Assembly (NCBI GenBank): GCA_021798435.1 | Contig: JAJZGN010000025.1 | Location: forward strand, 1-14,520 | Length of the DNA stretch: 14,520 bases | Reading direction: 5' to 3' | Origin: a bacterium | Lineage (GTDB): Bacteria > Chloroflexota > Dormibacteria > Aeolococcales > Bog-877 | In this document: piece by piece, positions 1 through 7,480 of the stretch | How positions within the stretch are numbered: position 1 is the stretch's first letter | How the letters are laid out: every line of letters begins with the position of its first letter | Notes under the pieces: generated by a model | The model's input: the letters and a program-made list of their open reading frames with translations, nothing else | Databases searched by the model: none | Told to the model about the DNA's origin: nothing | Program-made: the position numbers and the translations under genes

Positions 1-570
1 TCGGGCGGCGGCGAAGAAGGCGTCCACGATTCGCCGCTGGCTGCCGAGGTCGACGTCTGGGACGGTGGAAGCGCGCTGGACGCGACGGCGAGCCCGGCTG
101 GCCAGCTGGCGGGCGGCGGCGGGGGTCCGCTCAAGGATAGGAGCGATCTCGGGGAAGGAGACGTCGAAGACGTCGTGCAGCACGAACGCCAGCCGCTCCG
201 CCGGGGTGAGGGTGCGCAGGACGACGAGAAGCGCGAGCCCGACCGATTCCGCGAGCAGCGCTTGTCCCTCGGGGTCACCGTCTGGGAACGGAGACACGAG
301 GGGTTCGGGGAGGTACAGCTCGAGCGGCTCTTCGCGGCGGGAGCCGCGAGCCCGCAACATGTTGAGACAAACTCGGGCAAGGATCGTCCGCAGCCAGGCT
401 CCGGGGTTCAAGATACTGCTCGGGTCCGCGCGGCTGGCCCGTAGCCACGTCTCCTGGAGAGCGTCATCGACATCGCTCAGCGAGCCCAGCATGCGGTAGG
501 CGAGCCCTCGGAGCTGCCCGCGGTGGGTGTCGAACCACTCGGTCACCTGGTCCCGCCCGGCCGTCGTCAC
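1..570 (-). CDS. ECF41-type RNA polymerase sigma factor (SigJ-like), partial at left edge
   Basis: This encodes an extracytoplasmic-function sigma factor that directs RNA polymerase to a small stress regulon. 190 residues are in the window; the C-terminus is cut off. Visible parts are sigma region 2 at about residues 11-75 (AYRMLGSLSDVDDALQETWL at 24-43), a linker with YLPEPL at 86-91, and the sigma region 4 helix-turn-helix at about 120-165 (TPAERLAFVLHDVF, then the ASRARRRV end). From about 178 (RIVDAFFAAAR) the start of a SnoaL-like extension is visible. A WLPEP-like linker plus a fused SnoaL domain is the hallmark of ECF41, in which the extension takes the place of an anti-sigma factor. 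The GTG start at 570 is chosen because AGGAGG lies 7 nt upstream (plus positions 578-583). The divergent SDR gene is the typical ECF41 partner. The family call is firm; the signal sensed is unknown. Confidence 0.92.
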   Translation of the reverse strand, partial: MTTAGRDQVTEWFDTHRGQLRGLAYRMLGSLSDVDDALQETWLRASRADPSSILNPGAWLRTILARVCLNMLRARGSRREEPLELYLPEPLVSPFPDGDPEGQALLAESVGLALLVVLRTLTPAERLAFVLHDVFDVSFPEIAPILERTPAAARQLASRARRRVQRASTVPDVDLGSQRRIVDAFFAAAR

Positions 571-591
571 GTAGTTGCCTCCTCCCGTGTC
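565..591 (+). promoter_or_regulatory. Candidate ECF41-type promoter of the SDR gene
   Basis: On the plus strand CGTCACG (565-571) is followed after exactly 16 nt by TGTC (588-591). This is nearly the same bipartite motif as the one facing the other way at 599-627. Its -35 half overlaps the GTG start of the sigma gene. Transcription would begin near 598 and leave a leader of about 65 nt before the SDR start at 664. It is less certain than the opposite promoter because it lies partly in coding sequence. Confidence 0.45.
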
Positions 592-598
592 CTTGGGT

Positions 599-627
599 AC
601 GACACCCACGCCGCCCCGAGTGTGACG
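599..627 (-). promoter_or_regulatory. Candidate ECF41-type autoregulated promoter of the sigma gene
   Basis: On the minus strand CGTCACA (627-621) is followed after exactly 16 nt by TGTC (604-601). As I recall it, the published ECF41 target motif is TGTCACA-N16-CGTC, so each half differs at one base and the spacing is identical. Transcription would begin near 592 and give a leader of about 22 nt containing the AGGAGG site. The assignment as a promoter is inferred from motif and position. Confidence 0.55.
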
Positions 628-663
628 GGACGCCCAAATGCTCGAGCCAAGGAGGAGCCCATC

Positions 664-1482
664 ATGGCCACGATCCTCGTAACCGGAGGCACGGGACGGC
701 TCGGCCGCCACGTGGTCCCGCTCCTCCGGACGGCAGGTCACCCGGTCCGGGTGCTCACCCGGCACACCACCGACGGCGAGTCGGGAGTCGACTACCGGCT
801 CGGGGACATTGCCAGGGACGAGGGAGTGGAGGCAGCGGTCGAGGGGGCGGAGATCGTAGTCCACTGCGCCGCCTCCACCAAGTTCGCCGAGAACCTGGCG
901 ATGGTTCGCAACCTGGTGTCGCGCGCTTCGGTGGCGCAGGTGCACCACTTGATCGGGGTGTCCGTCGTCGGTGCGGATCGCGTACCAGTCAGGAGCCGGA
1001 TCGATCGCCTGACCTCCGGATACTTCGCGCTCATGGTCGAGGTGGAACAAATGATCGCGCAGTCCGGCATTCCCTGGACTACGCTGCGCGCCACCCAGTT
1101 CTTCGACGCCTCCCTACTCGTGGTGCGCATGCTGGTCAAGCTGCCGGTGATCCCGGTGGCCTCGGGCTACCGGTTTCAGCCGGTCGACGCCGCCGAGGTG
1201 GCCGAGCGCTTGGCCGTGCTCGCCGCAGGTCCACCCGTGGGACTGGCGGGCGAGGTTGCCGGCCCTCGCGTATACACCATGAAGGAGCTGATCCGCGGCT
1301 ACCTTGAAGCCACCCACCGTCGCCGCCTTACGCTCCCGCTTCGGATACCTGGAGGCGCCGCTCGGGCCATCCGAGGGGGGGCGATCCTGGCGCCGGGTCG
1401 GGCCCTGGGTCGTCGCACCTGGGAGGAATTCCTCGGAGAGACCCTCGCGGACGCTGAGGCGAGCCGCTCGCAGGCGCTGTAA
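664..1482 (+). CDS. NmrA-like atypical SDR oxidoreductase (COE partner of ECF41 sigma)
   Basis: This is a 272-residue NAD(P)-binding Rossmann protein of the atypical SDR (NmrA/YtfG-like) type. The dinucleotide loop TGGTGRLG lies at residues 7-14, a GD motif for the adenine side at about 47-48, and the strand ending HCAAS at about 67-71. The family segment SGIPWTTLRATQFFD follows in the middle. The classical YxxxK dyad is not evident, as is usual for NmrA-like members, so it may be a redox sensor or an oxidoreductase of unknown substrate. The ATG at 664 is chosen because AAGGAGGA ends 7 nt upstream (649-656); extending to 523 would run into the divergent sigma gene. ECF41 sigma factors usually sit next to such carboxymuconolactone decarboxylase/oxidoreductase/epimerase genes, so this is the likely regulated target. 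The 252 bp that follow, up to the carbonic anhydrase stop, show no gene or convincing terminator. Confidence 0.88.
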   Translation: MATILVTGGTGRLGRHVVPLLRTAGHPVRVLTRHTTDGESGVDYRLGDIARDEGVEAAVEGAEIVVHCAASTKFAENLAMVRNLVSRASVAQVHHLIGVSVVGADRVPVRSRIDRLTSGYFALMVEVEQMIAQSGIPWTTLRATQFFDASLLVVRMLVKLPVIPVASGYRFQPVDAAEVAERLAVLAAGPPVGLAGEVAGPRVYTMKELIRGYLEATHRRRLTLPLRIPGGAARAIRGGAILAPGRALGRRTWEEFLGETLADAEASRSQAL

Positions 1483-1734
1483 CTGCCTCCGTCGACACCG
1501 GACGGTGGCGGGGCCAGACGCGGCTCGGACTTCCCCGACGCCCCCTCACAGGAGTTGGGGCGCCGCCGGTTGCCGGATGTCGGAGCAGCGGTGAAGCGGC
1601 GCTCGCCCAGGCCACGCCGGTGCCGACCCACGGGTTGGACTTGGCCCCGGCCCCGACCCTCGGTGCCCGTGTAGCCGGATCCATGTGAGATCGGCACTGC
1701 CCGAACGCTGACGCCCCCTCCCGTGGGCCGGTGG

Positions 1735-2244
1735 TCACCCGGTGGGGCCCCCAAGGGCCACCTCCTCCAAGCTCCCTGTGCGCACGTCGTAGACGAAGCC
1801 CCTCACCTGGTCTTTGTGGGCGACGAAGGGACTGCCGAGGATTCGGCGCATGGACTCTCGGACGTCCTCCTGCAGGTCTGAAAAGGCCCCCAGGGCGAAG
1901 GGGGGCCGGGCCCCGACCTCCCGCTCGATCTCGGCCGCGAGGTCCTCGTCGCGGAAGGTCTGCATCCCACACTCGGTGTGGTGCATCACCAGGACCTCCC
2001 TCGTCCCCAGGAGCCGCTGGGAGATCAGCAGCGAGCGGATGGCGTCGTCGGTGACCACTCCCCCGGCATTGCGGATGACGTGGGCATCGCCGGGGGCCAG
2101 GCCCAGCACCCGATACACGTCGATTCGGGCATCCATGCACGCCAGCACCGCAGTCGCCAGGCGCGGGCGGGGAGGCCGGGCGCGGGCCGCGGACTCCCGG
2201 AAGTACCGAGCATTGTTCTGCAGCAGCTGGTCGGTTGCGGACAT
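1735..2244 (-). CDS. Beta-class carbonic anhydrase (Rv1284-like)
   Basis: This 169-residue enzyme interconverts CO2 and bicarbonate in the cytoplasm. The zinc site is complete: Cys36 in ACMDAR, His89 and Cys92 in HHTECGM, with the Asp38-Arg40 dyad. Residues 55-85 (HVIRNAGGVVTDDAIRS, then SQRLLGTREV) closely follow the mycobacterial Rv1284 type, and the length is usual for that small subfamily. The ATG at 2244 is chosen because GGAGG lies 8 nt upstream (plus 2253-2257); the reading frame continues further upstream only as low-complexity sequence. The gene stands alone, convergent with the SDR gene. A TTGACG on the minus strand upstream (about 2345) has no matching -10 that I can see. The family call is firm. 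Confidence 0.95.
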   Translation of the reverse strand: MSATDQLLQNNARYFRESAARARPPRPRLATAVLACMDARIDVYRVLGLAPGDAHVIRNAGGVVTDDAIRSLLISQRLLGTREVLVMHHTECGMQTFRDEDLAAEIEREVGARPPFALGAFSDLQEDVRESMRRILGSPFVAHKDQVRGFVYDVRTGSLEEVALGGPTG

Positions 2245-2733
2245 CACCTGGTCCTCCGAGTGGAGCGGGTTAACTGGGAACACGCCTGTGAGGGGCTCCT
2301 CGAGGCATGGGCCGGAGCCGTCACCGCAGCTTGAGCGCCAATCGTCAAAAAGAAGATCACCGTTCCGGGGTGGGGCCCGAAGGCACGGCCAAGGCGGCTG
2401 GGGCCAGAGCCCACGTGGCCATTCTGGCCAGGAGGGGCGGGCGTTGGCCCGCCAGCACCGGGGCGCCGGCTGCCGGCAGAGGTGCACGGCTGCTGAGCGG
2501 ACCGCCAGGGTCGGTGGTGCTCCCCGCTCGAACCCGGGGCCGCGGCCCCACGCGGGGCAGCCGCCGCTGGATCGCCCTGTCGGAGGCCGGGCACCGGGCC
2601 CCCGGTGGAGGCATCGGGGCGGAGTTGGGCCGCGCAGGACGCGCGTTCACTGGGCGATCCGGACCGCGGCCGAGCCGCCATCCCAGGGATGGGATAATCT
2701 CGCGGCTGTGAACTGCTTGTATCGGAATCCCAG
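2245..2733. other. 489-bp intergenic region with no convincing gene
   Basis: This gap separates the divergent carbonic anhydrase and acetyltransferase genes. It has open frames on both strands, but their translations are runs of Arg, Gly, Pro and Ala with no family signature and no good ribosome binding site. It contains a perfect 14-bp palindrome, GGGGCCGCGGCCCC, at 2536-2549, and the acetyltransferase promoter candidate near its right end. I see no tRNA, riboswitch or terminator with a T-tract. An unrecognised structured RNA cannot be excluded. Confidence 0.5.
2680..2698 (+). promoter_or_regulatory. Extended -10 promoter with overlapping inverted repeat upstream of GNAT gene
   Basis: TG-N-GATAAT at 2690-2698 is an extended -10 element about 35 nt before the ATG at 2734. 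An inverted repeat, ATCCCA-GGGA-TGGGAT (2680-2695), overlaps it and could be an operator. A related ATCCCA-G-ATGGGG recurs at 2727-2739 over the start codon. No good -35 is visible. Confidence 0.4.
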
Positions 2734-3357
2734 ATGGGGAAGCCCGGGTTGACCGCATGGGACATCCCGGAACTCAGCGGGCCGCACCTCAGACTTCGGC
2801 CGCTGGAGCCGGATGACGCGGCGGCCCTGCTGGACACCGTGGACGATGAGGTCTGGCGGTGGAAGCTGGCCCCGAGACCCCACACCGTGGCCGAGATGCG
2901 CCAGGTGGTGGTCGACCACCTGATCGGAGACCCAGAGCGCCAGAGAGCATTCTTGGCGACCCGGCTCGCGGATGCTGCGGTTCTGGGCTGCACGACCCTG
3001 TACGAGTACGACCGTCACCACGAGCGGGTGGAGATGGGGTGGACCTGGTTGCGCCGCTCGAGCTGGGGCCAGGGCCTCAACGAGGAGATGAAGTACCTAC
3101 TGCTGCAGTACTGCTTCAACGAGCTGGGCCTAAAGCGTGTGGCCTGGAGGCTGGACAGCCTCAACCAGCGTTCGCGCAGGGCCCTGGAGAGGATGGGCTT
3201 CCAGTACGAAGGCAAGCTCCGCAGCCACCAGCGGCGGCCGGACGGGAGCCGCCGCGACTCCCTCTACTACGGCCTCCTGGTGGCCGAGTGGCCCGAGTGC
3301 CGGGAGCGGCTGCTCCGACTGATCAAGGAACGCTCCCTCTGCCAGGGGCCCGGCTGA
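2734..3357 (+). CDS. GNAT-family N-acetyltransferase (RimJ/RimL type)
   Basis: This 207-residue protein is predicted to transfer acetyl from acetyl-CoA to an amine; the substrate is unknown. The N-terminal strand LRLRPLEPDDAAALLD is at about 19-34. The acetyl-CoA loop is the SSWGQGLNEE segment at about 109-118, and the closing part has the family pattern LNQRSRRALERMGFQYEGKLR, with N, R and the G-F-EG turn. This combination is the RimL-like pattern seen in many actinobacterial acetyltransferases that act on protein N-termini or small molecules. The start is uncertain: ATG 2734 has only a weak GGAA upstream, and TTG 2749 is preceded by GGGGAAG. The gene ends 15 bp before the convergent MDMPI-like gene. 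Confidence 0.88.
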   Translation: MGKPGLTAWDIPELSGPHLRLRPLEPDDAAALLDTVDDEVWRWKLAPRPHTVAEMRQVVVDHLIGDPERQRAFLATRLADAAVLGCTTLYEYDRHHERVEMGWTWLRRSSWGQGLNEEMKYLLLQYCFNELGLKRVAWRLDSLNQRSRRALERMGFQYEGKLRSHQRRPDGSRRDSLYYGLLVAEWPECRERLLRLIKERSLCQGPG

Positions 3358-3372
3358 ACACCCGAACAACCC

Positions 3373-4143
3373 TCACCCCCAGGTCACGCGCAGCGCTTCG
3401 CGCAGCCAGCTGACGGGCTCTTGGCTCCCCTCCCAGGCCACCGCGTCCAGGGGGAGCCGGTTCCAGGTAAAGAGATAGAGCCGGTGGGCGGGAGCGCGCA
3501 CCGTGGTGGGCGCCGACAGGAGCCCCCCTGACTCCACCTCCAGGCCATCTGGGGTGGCCAGGAAGCGCCAGCGGTCACCGGTGTCCTCCGCCTCCAGGAT
3601 CGCCGCCAGCTCCTTCTCCCGACGCAGCCGCCGGCGGCTGCGGTGGGCGAAGCCAAGCAGGAGTTCGCTGACCCCGTCGGCGGCGAAGTCCGCCGGCAGC
3701 GGCCGGGGAGTCCCGAGGGCCAGCTCGCCGTCCACCCGGTGAATGGCGGTCTCATGGGCCTGGCGGCGAGCCCAGAAGACCAGCGGAGATGGAGCCGGGA
3801 GGAAGGACCAGCAGTGGAGATCCGGCGGAGAGTGGCGGAGGGCGGCGGCCAGCTCTGAGGCTCCCGCACACAGCCAGGAGGCGAGCTCCTCCCGGCGGGG
3901 ACCGGAGCCCAGCATCTGCCCTTCAGTGGGCTGGGGGAACATCTCCTCGAGCCCCTTGGAGACGTAGGTGAGCGCCCAGCGATGGACAGCCCCCAGATGA
4001 CGGACCAGGTCCTCCACCCGCCAGCCCGGGCAGGTCGGCACGGCGCGATCCCAGCCGTCCTGGCCCGGGAGGGCGGCCAGGAGAGCTGAGTCCTCCTCAA
4101 GGCGCTCCGCGTAGCGCGCCAGGGGGAGGATGGAGGTAGGCAC
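3373..4143 (-). CDS. Maleylpyruvate isomerase/DinB-like mycothiol-dependent family protein
   Basis: This is a protein of about 256 residues from the mycothiol-dependent maleylpyruvate isomerase N-terminal family, which adopts the DinB four-helix fold and binds a divalent metal. The motif TCPGWRVEDLVRHLGAVHRW is near the N-terminus, and FWARRQAHETAIHRVD is in the middle. Counted from the GTG at 4143, the likely metal ligands are His49, Glu131 and His135; their spacing matches the known His/Glu/His triad. The C-terminal part resembles the MDMPI C-terminal domain. Function as a mycothiol S-transferase is inferred; the substrate is unknown. I chose GTG 4143 because GATCAT lies exactly 6 nt upstream and homologues start near this point. 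A GTG at 4179 would add 12 residues. No gene for aromatic catabolism is nearby. Confidence 0.85.
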   Translation of the reverse strand: MPTSILPLARYAERLEEDSALLAALPGQDGWDRAVPTCPGWRVEDLVRHLGAVHRWALTYVSKGLEEMFPQPTEGQMLGSGPRREELASWLCAGASELAAALRHSPPDLHCWSFLPAPSPLVFWARRQAHETAIHRVDGELALGTPRPLPADFAADGVSELLLGFAHRSRRRLRREKELAAILEAEDTGDRWRFLATPDGLEVESGGLLSAPTTVRAPAHRLYLFTWNRLPLDAVAWEGSQEPVSWLREALRVTWG

Positions 4144-4149
4144 CCCGCC

Positions 4150-4155
4150 ATGATC
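4150..4155 (-). promoter_or_regulatory. Candidate leaderless -10 (GATCAT-N6-GTG)
   Basis: On the minus strand GATCAT is followed by 6 nt and then the GTG at 4143. This is the spacing expected when transcription starts at the first base of the start codon. There is no Shine-Dalgarno sequence. It supports the shorter start of the MDMPI-family gene. Confidence 0.35.
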
Positions 4156-4223
4156 GTCGACCCCGGGGGCCAATGTCACGCCCTCGCTACCGTGCCATCA
4201 CCCTCCATCGAAGTGGCGCGGGC

Positions 4224-4229
4224 TAGACT
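4224..4229 (+). promoter_or_regulatory. Candidate -10 element of the c-di-GMP gene
   Basis: TAGACT ends 10 nt before the GTG at 4240. Initiation near G4236 would give a leader of only about 4 nt. No convincing -35 or Shine-Dalgarno sequence is seen. It is the best start signal between the divergent genes. Confidence 0.3.
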
Positions 4230-4239
4230 GCGCCCGCCT

Positions 4240-7200
4240 GTGAAGCAGCACTCGCGCCGACACGCGACCGGGGTGGGCTGGGACGGCGCCTCCGGCGGGC
4301 GCCTGGAACCGCCCTCCAGCCACCTGTTCCAGCAGTCCGTGAGGCCGATGGCGGTGGTCTCCCGGGAGCAGTTGGTGATGGAAGCCAATCCCGCCTTCTG
4401 CAGACTGCTGGAACGTGGTGCCAGGGAGGTGGTGGGGTCGACCCTCCTCCAACTCACCCACGCTGAGGACCACAGCGCCGGCGTGGCCGCCCTGCACCAG
4501 GCCCTCACCCAGCCGGGATCGGCCGCCGTCACCCTGCGCCATCTCGCCCCCAGCGGTGAGGAGGTATGGGTGCGCGTGCGGCTGACCGCTCTCCCGGCGG
4601 GCACCGGTCGGCCCGAGGCCGTACTCGCCGAGGTGGAGGACATCCGTCAGGAGCTGCGGCTCCGCGAGCGGCTGAGGGAGATGGACCGGCTCCGGGCGGC
4701 GCTCGCCGCCAGCAACGAGGCCATGCTCCGGGCCACCAGCGTGGACGAGCTGCTGCGCAGCGCCTGCCGCATCGCGGTGGAGCAGGGCAGGATGCACATG
4801 GCCTGGGTTGGCACAGTAGACGAGGACGGTTGGTTCTCCCTGCGAGCGTCCTTCGGGGGGGACCAGGGCTATCTGGCGGGCCTCAGGGTGAGCTCGCGGG
4901 AGGATGCCCCGGAGGGCCATGGTCCGGTGGGCGTGGCGGCACGCAGCCTTCGGCCCAGCGTGAGCCAGGACGTGAGCCGCGACCCCGACTTCGCCCCCTG
5001 GAGGAAGCGGGCTCGGGACGCGGGCTTCCAGGGAGTGGGCGCGCTGCCGCTGGTCGAGGGGGGGGAACTCATGGGAGTGATGGCGGTGTACGCCCCCGAG
5101 ACCGGCTTCTTCAGCTCCGACCGGGTGTCTCTGCTGCAACGGCTGGCCGACAACGTCGCCTTCGCCTGGGGCGCGCTGGATCAGCGGTTGCAGGCGGCGG
5201 AGAGGGCCGTGGCCCTCCGCGACCGGCTTACGCGGCTGGACCACGTGATCCAGAACACCGGCGTCGCGACCTGCGTGCTCGATCCCGAGCTGACCCTGCT
5301 CCAGGCCAACCCCGCCTTCTGCCAGCTGCTGGGGATGAGGGAGTCGACCCTGCTCGGTCGCAGCCTGGTCGCCCTCACCCATCCGCAGGACCGGCCCCTG
5401 CTCGACCGGGCCCAGCGCCGTCTGGCCCGGTCGCCCGGACGGGGAATCCGTCGACTGGAGCACCGGCTGGTCAGCCGGTCCGGGGATGTGATCCACCTCT
5501 TGGCGTCAGCCACTCCCATGCCCTCGCTGGACGGGGGCGCGTCCCAGGTGGCCTGGCAGGCCCAGAACATCACCGCTCAGCGAGACGGCGAGCGCGCCGC
5601 GATGCGCCGGTCCGCTCAACAGGCGGCGGTGGCCGAACTCGGCCGCGAGGCCCTCAGCGGACGCGATCTGGACCAACTCCTGCAGCGCAGCTGCGAGCTG
5701 GTGTCGGAGCATCTGGCGGTGAGCCTGGTGTCGGTGATGCGCTGGCAGCCCGGGCGCGCCTGCTTCCGGCTGGTGGCCGGGTTGGGCTGGGCGCCGGATC
5801 GGATGGGGGTGGCCACGGTCCCGGCGGGCCAGCGGTCCCAGGCGGGGTACACCTTCCGCAGCCGGGGGCCGGTGCTGTCGAGCGACCTGGCTTTGGAGCG
5901 TCGCTTTCAGTCGGAGGTCCTCTCGTCCCGGTATCGGGTGCGCACCACCGTGGCGGTGGCTGTCCCCTCCGGGAGCGGGGAGGAGCCGTATGGGGTGCTG
6001 GCCGCCCACTCCCAGGAGCTCAGGGAGTTCTCCCAGGATGACCTGAACTTCCTGCAGGGAGTGGCACACCTCCTGGGCGCGGCGGTCCAGCGGCAGCACT
6101 CGGAGGACCAGCTTCAGCGGCTGGCCCTCCACGACTCCCTCACGGGCCTCCCCAACCGCGGGCTCCTGGTGGAGCGGGTCCGCATGAGCCTGGCCCGGTT
6201 GCGGCGGGACGGCGGCCTCACCGCCCTCCTCTTTCTCGACCTCGACCGCTTCAAGGTGATCAACGACAGCTTGGGGCACCGCGTGGGAGACGACGTCCTG
6301 CGGGAGGTGGCGGCCCGCCTCAGCCGCCTGCTTCGTCCCAGTGACACCGTCGCCCGGCTGGGGGGAGACGAGTTCGTGGTGGTGGCCGAGGATGTGGAGT
6401 CCGAGGCGGTGGCGCTGGGGGTGGCGGGCCGGATCCGCTCGGAGCTCGGGGTGCCAATGCGGGCCGGGCCAACCGACCTCGTGGTCACCGCCAGCCTGGG
6501 CCTAACGACCACGTCGGACCCCGACGCCCGGCCGGAGGAGCTCCTCCAGGAGGCGGACATCGCCATGTACCAGGCCAAGGCCGGTGGCGGGGGGGCGGTG
6601 GTGGCGTTCGTCCCGGAGATGGGGGCCAGCTTCGGCGACCGGGTGCAGGTGGAGTTCGACCTGCGGCGCGCGCTCACCCGGGGCGAGTTCGGGGTCCACT
6701 ATCAGCCCATCTTCTCTCTCAGATCCGGCCAGATCCGGGGCGCGGAGGCGCTGGTGCGCTGGCAGCATCCGGAGCGCGGCGCGGTGGCCCCGGGGGACTT
6801 CATCCCGCTGGCTGAGGAGACCGGAGCCATCGTGGAGATCGGCGAGTTCGTGCTCCGGGAAGCATGCCGGACGGCCGCCGAGTGGGCCGGAGATCACGGG
6901 GAGGGCCCCGAGATCTCCGTGAACCTCTCACCCCGCCAGCTGCTTGACCCCGCGGTCGTGGAACGGGTCCAGTCAGCGCTGGAGGCGGCCGGGCTGGAGC
7001 CCACCCGCCTCACCCTGGAGATCACCGAGACCGCGGTGCTCGCGGACTCGGTCGCGGCTTCGTCGGCGCTTCGGGAGCTGGCCCGGATGGGGGTCCATCT
7101 GGCTGTGGATGACTTCGGCACCGGTTACTCCTCGGTGTCGCACCTGCAGCGCTTTCACCTCCGCCAGCTCAAGATCGACAAGGGCTTCGTCGCCGGTCTG

Positions 7201-7470
7201 GAAGGGAGCTGGCGCGACCGGGCGATCGTGGATGGGCTTGTGCAGCTGGCTCACGCCGTGCGCCTGGAGGCGGCCGCCGAGGGCGTGGAGACCCAGGCCC
7301 AGCTCGACCGGCTGCGCCAGATGGGGTGTGACGTCGCCCAGGGCTTCCTCCTCTCGCCGCCCGTCTCAGAGGCTGAGTTCGGGCAGCTCTGGCGCCAAGG
7401 CGCCACGGCCGGCGCCCGCTGCAAAGGAGGTGGGGACGGGGTCACCGCCCTCGAGGGCCCAGCCCGCTGA
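4240..7470 (+). CDS. PAS-GAF-PAS-GAF-GGDEF-EAL cyclic-di-GMP synthase/phosphodiesterase
   Basis: This is a large cytosolic sensor of about 1076 residues that makes and/or breaks the second messenger cyclic di-GMP. Domain order from GTG 4240: PAS1 about 28-135, a short coiled-coil-like linker, GAF1 about 166-322, PAS2 about 330-445, GAF2 about 462-619, GGDEF about 628-788, EAL about 803-1035. The cyclase site GGDEF (708-712) is intact and preceded by the inhibitory I-site RPSD (699-702). The EAL domain keeps EAL (836-838), NLSPRQ, EITET, DDFGTGYSS (957-965), LKIDKGF, AEGVET and the QG near the end, so phosphodiesterase activity is also predicted. PAS1 and PAS2 share ANPAFC and LTH..D motifs, which suggests duplication. 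There are no membrane segments. ATG 4150 would add 30 residues but overlaps the divergent gene's longer start, so the start is uncertain. Ligands of the PAS/GAF domains are unknown. Confidence 0.95.
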   Translation: MKQHSRRHATGVGWDGASGGRLEPPSSHLFQQSVRPMAVVSREQLVMEANPAFCRLLERGAREVVGSTLLQLTHAEDHSAGVAALHQALTQPGSAAVTLRHLAPSGEEVWVRVRLTALPAGTGRPEAVLAEVEDIRQELRLRERLREMDRLRAALAASNEAMLRATSVDELLRSACRIAVEQGRMHMAWVGTVDEDGWFSLRASFGGDQGYLAGLRVSSREDAPEGHGPVGVAARSLRPSVSQDVSRDPDFAPWRKRARDAGFQGVGALPLVEGGELMGVMAVYAPETGFFSSDRVSLLQRLADNVAFAWGALDQRLQAAERAVALRDRLTRLDHVIQNTGVATCVLDPELTLLQANPAFCQLLGMRESTLLGRSLVALTHPQDRPLLDRAQRRLARSPGRGIRRLEHRLVSRSGDVIHLLASATPMPSLDGGASQVAWQAQNITAQRDGERAAMRRSAQQAAVAELGREALSGRDLDQLLQRSCELVSEHLAVSLVSVMRWQPGRACFRLVAGLGWAPDRMGVATVPAGQRSQAGYTFRSRGPVLSSDLALERRFQSEVLSSRYRVRTTVAVAVPSGSGEEPYGVLAAHSQELREFSQDDLNFLQGVAHLLGAAVQRQHSEDQLQRLALHDSLTGLPNRGLLVERVRMSLARLRRDGGLTALLFLDLDRFKVINDSLGHRVGDDVLREVAARLSRLLRPSDTVARLGGDEFVVVAEDVESEAVALGVAGRIRSELGVPMRAGPTDLVVTASLGLTTTSDPDARPEELLQEADIAMYQAKAGGGGAVVAFVPEMGASFGDRVQVEFDLRRALTRGEFGVHYQPIFSLRSGQIRGAEALVRWQHPERGAVAPGDFIPLAEETGAIVEIGEFVLREACRTAAEWAGDHGEGPEISVNLSPRQLLDPAVVERVQSALEAAGLEPTRLTLEITETAVLADSVAASSALRELARMGVHLAVDDFGTGYSSVSHLQRFHLRQLKIDKGFVAGLEGSWRDRAIVDGLVQLAHAVRLEAAAEGVETQAQLDRLRQMGCDVAQGFLLSPPVSEAEFGQLWRQGATAGARCKGGGDGVTALEGPAR

Positions 7471-7480
7471 GGACCGGCCG

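Noticed and set aside
523..663. In-frame upstream extension of the SDR gene
   Set aside because: It overlaps the divergent sigma gene start and both promoter candidates, while ATG 664 has a strong AAGGAGGA site and begins the Rossmann fold at the usual distance.
1489..1505. CCGTC/GACGG hairpin just after the SDR stop as a terminator
   Set aside because: The stem is only 5 bp with a 7-nt loop and there is no T-tract.
2335..2350. TTGACG on the minus strand as the carbonic anhydrase -35 box
   Set aside because: No -10-like hexamer occurs at 16-18 nt spacing, so the promoter cannot be supported.
2510..2550. GGTTCGAG on the minus strand with flanking CCCCG/CGGGG, resembling a tRNA T-arm
   Set aside because: The base that should close the stem (position 61, C) is G, the loop would be 8 nt, and no anticodon arm, D-arm or acceptor pairing can be built around it.
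2307..2711. Plus-strand open frame of 134 codons between carbonic anhydrase and GNAT genes
   Set aside because: Its composition is Arg/Gly/Pro/Ala-rich with no motif and no ribosome site, and equally long frames exist on the other strand; this is typical of random GC-rich DNA.
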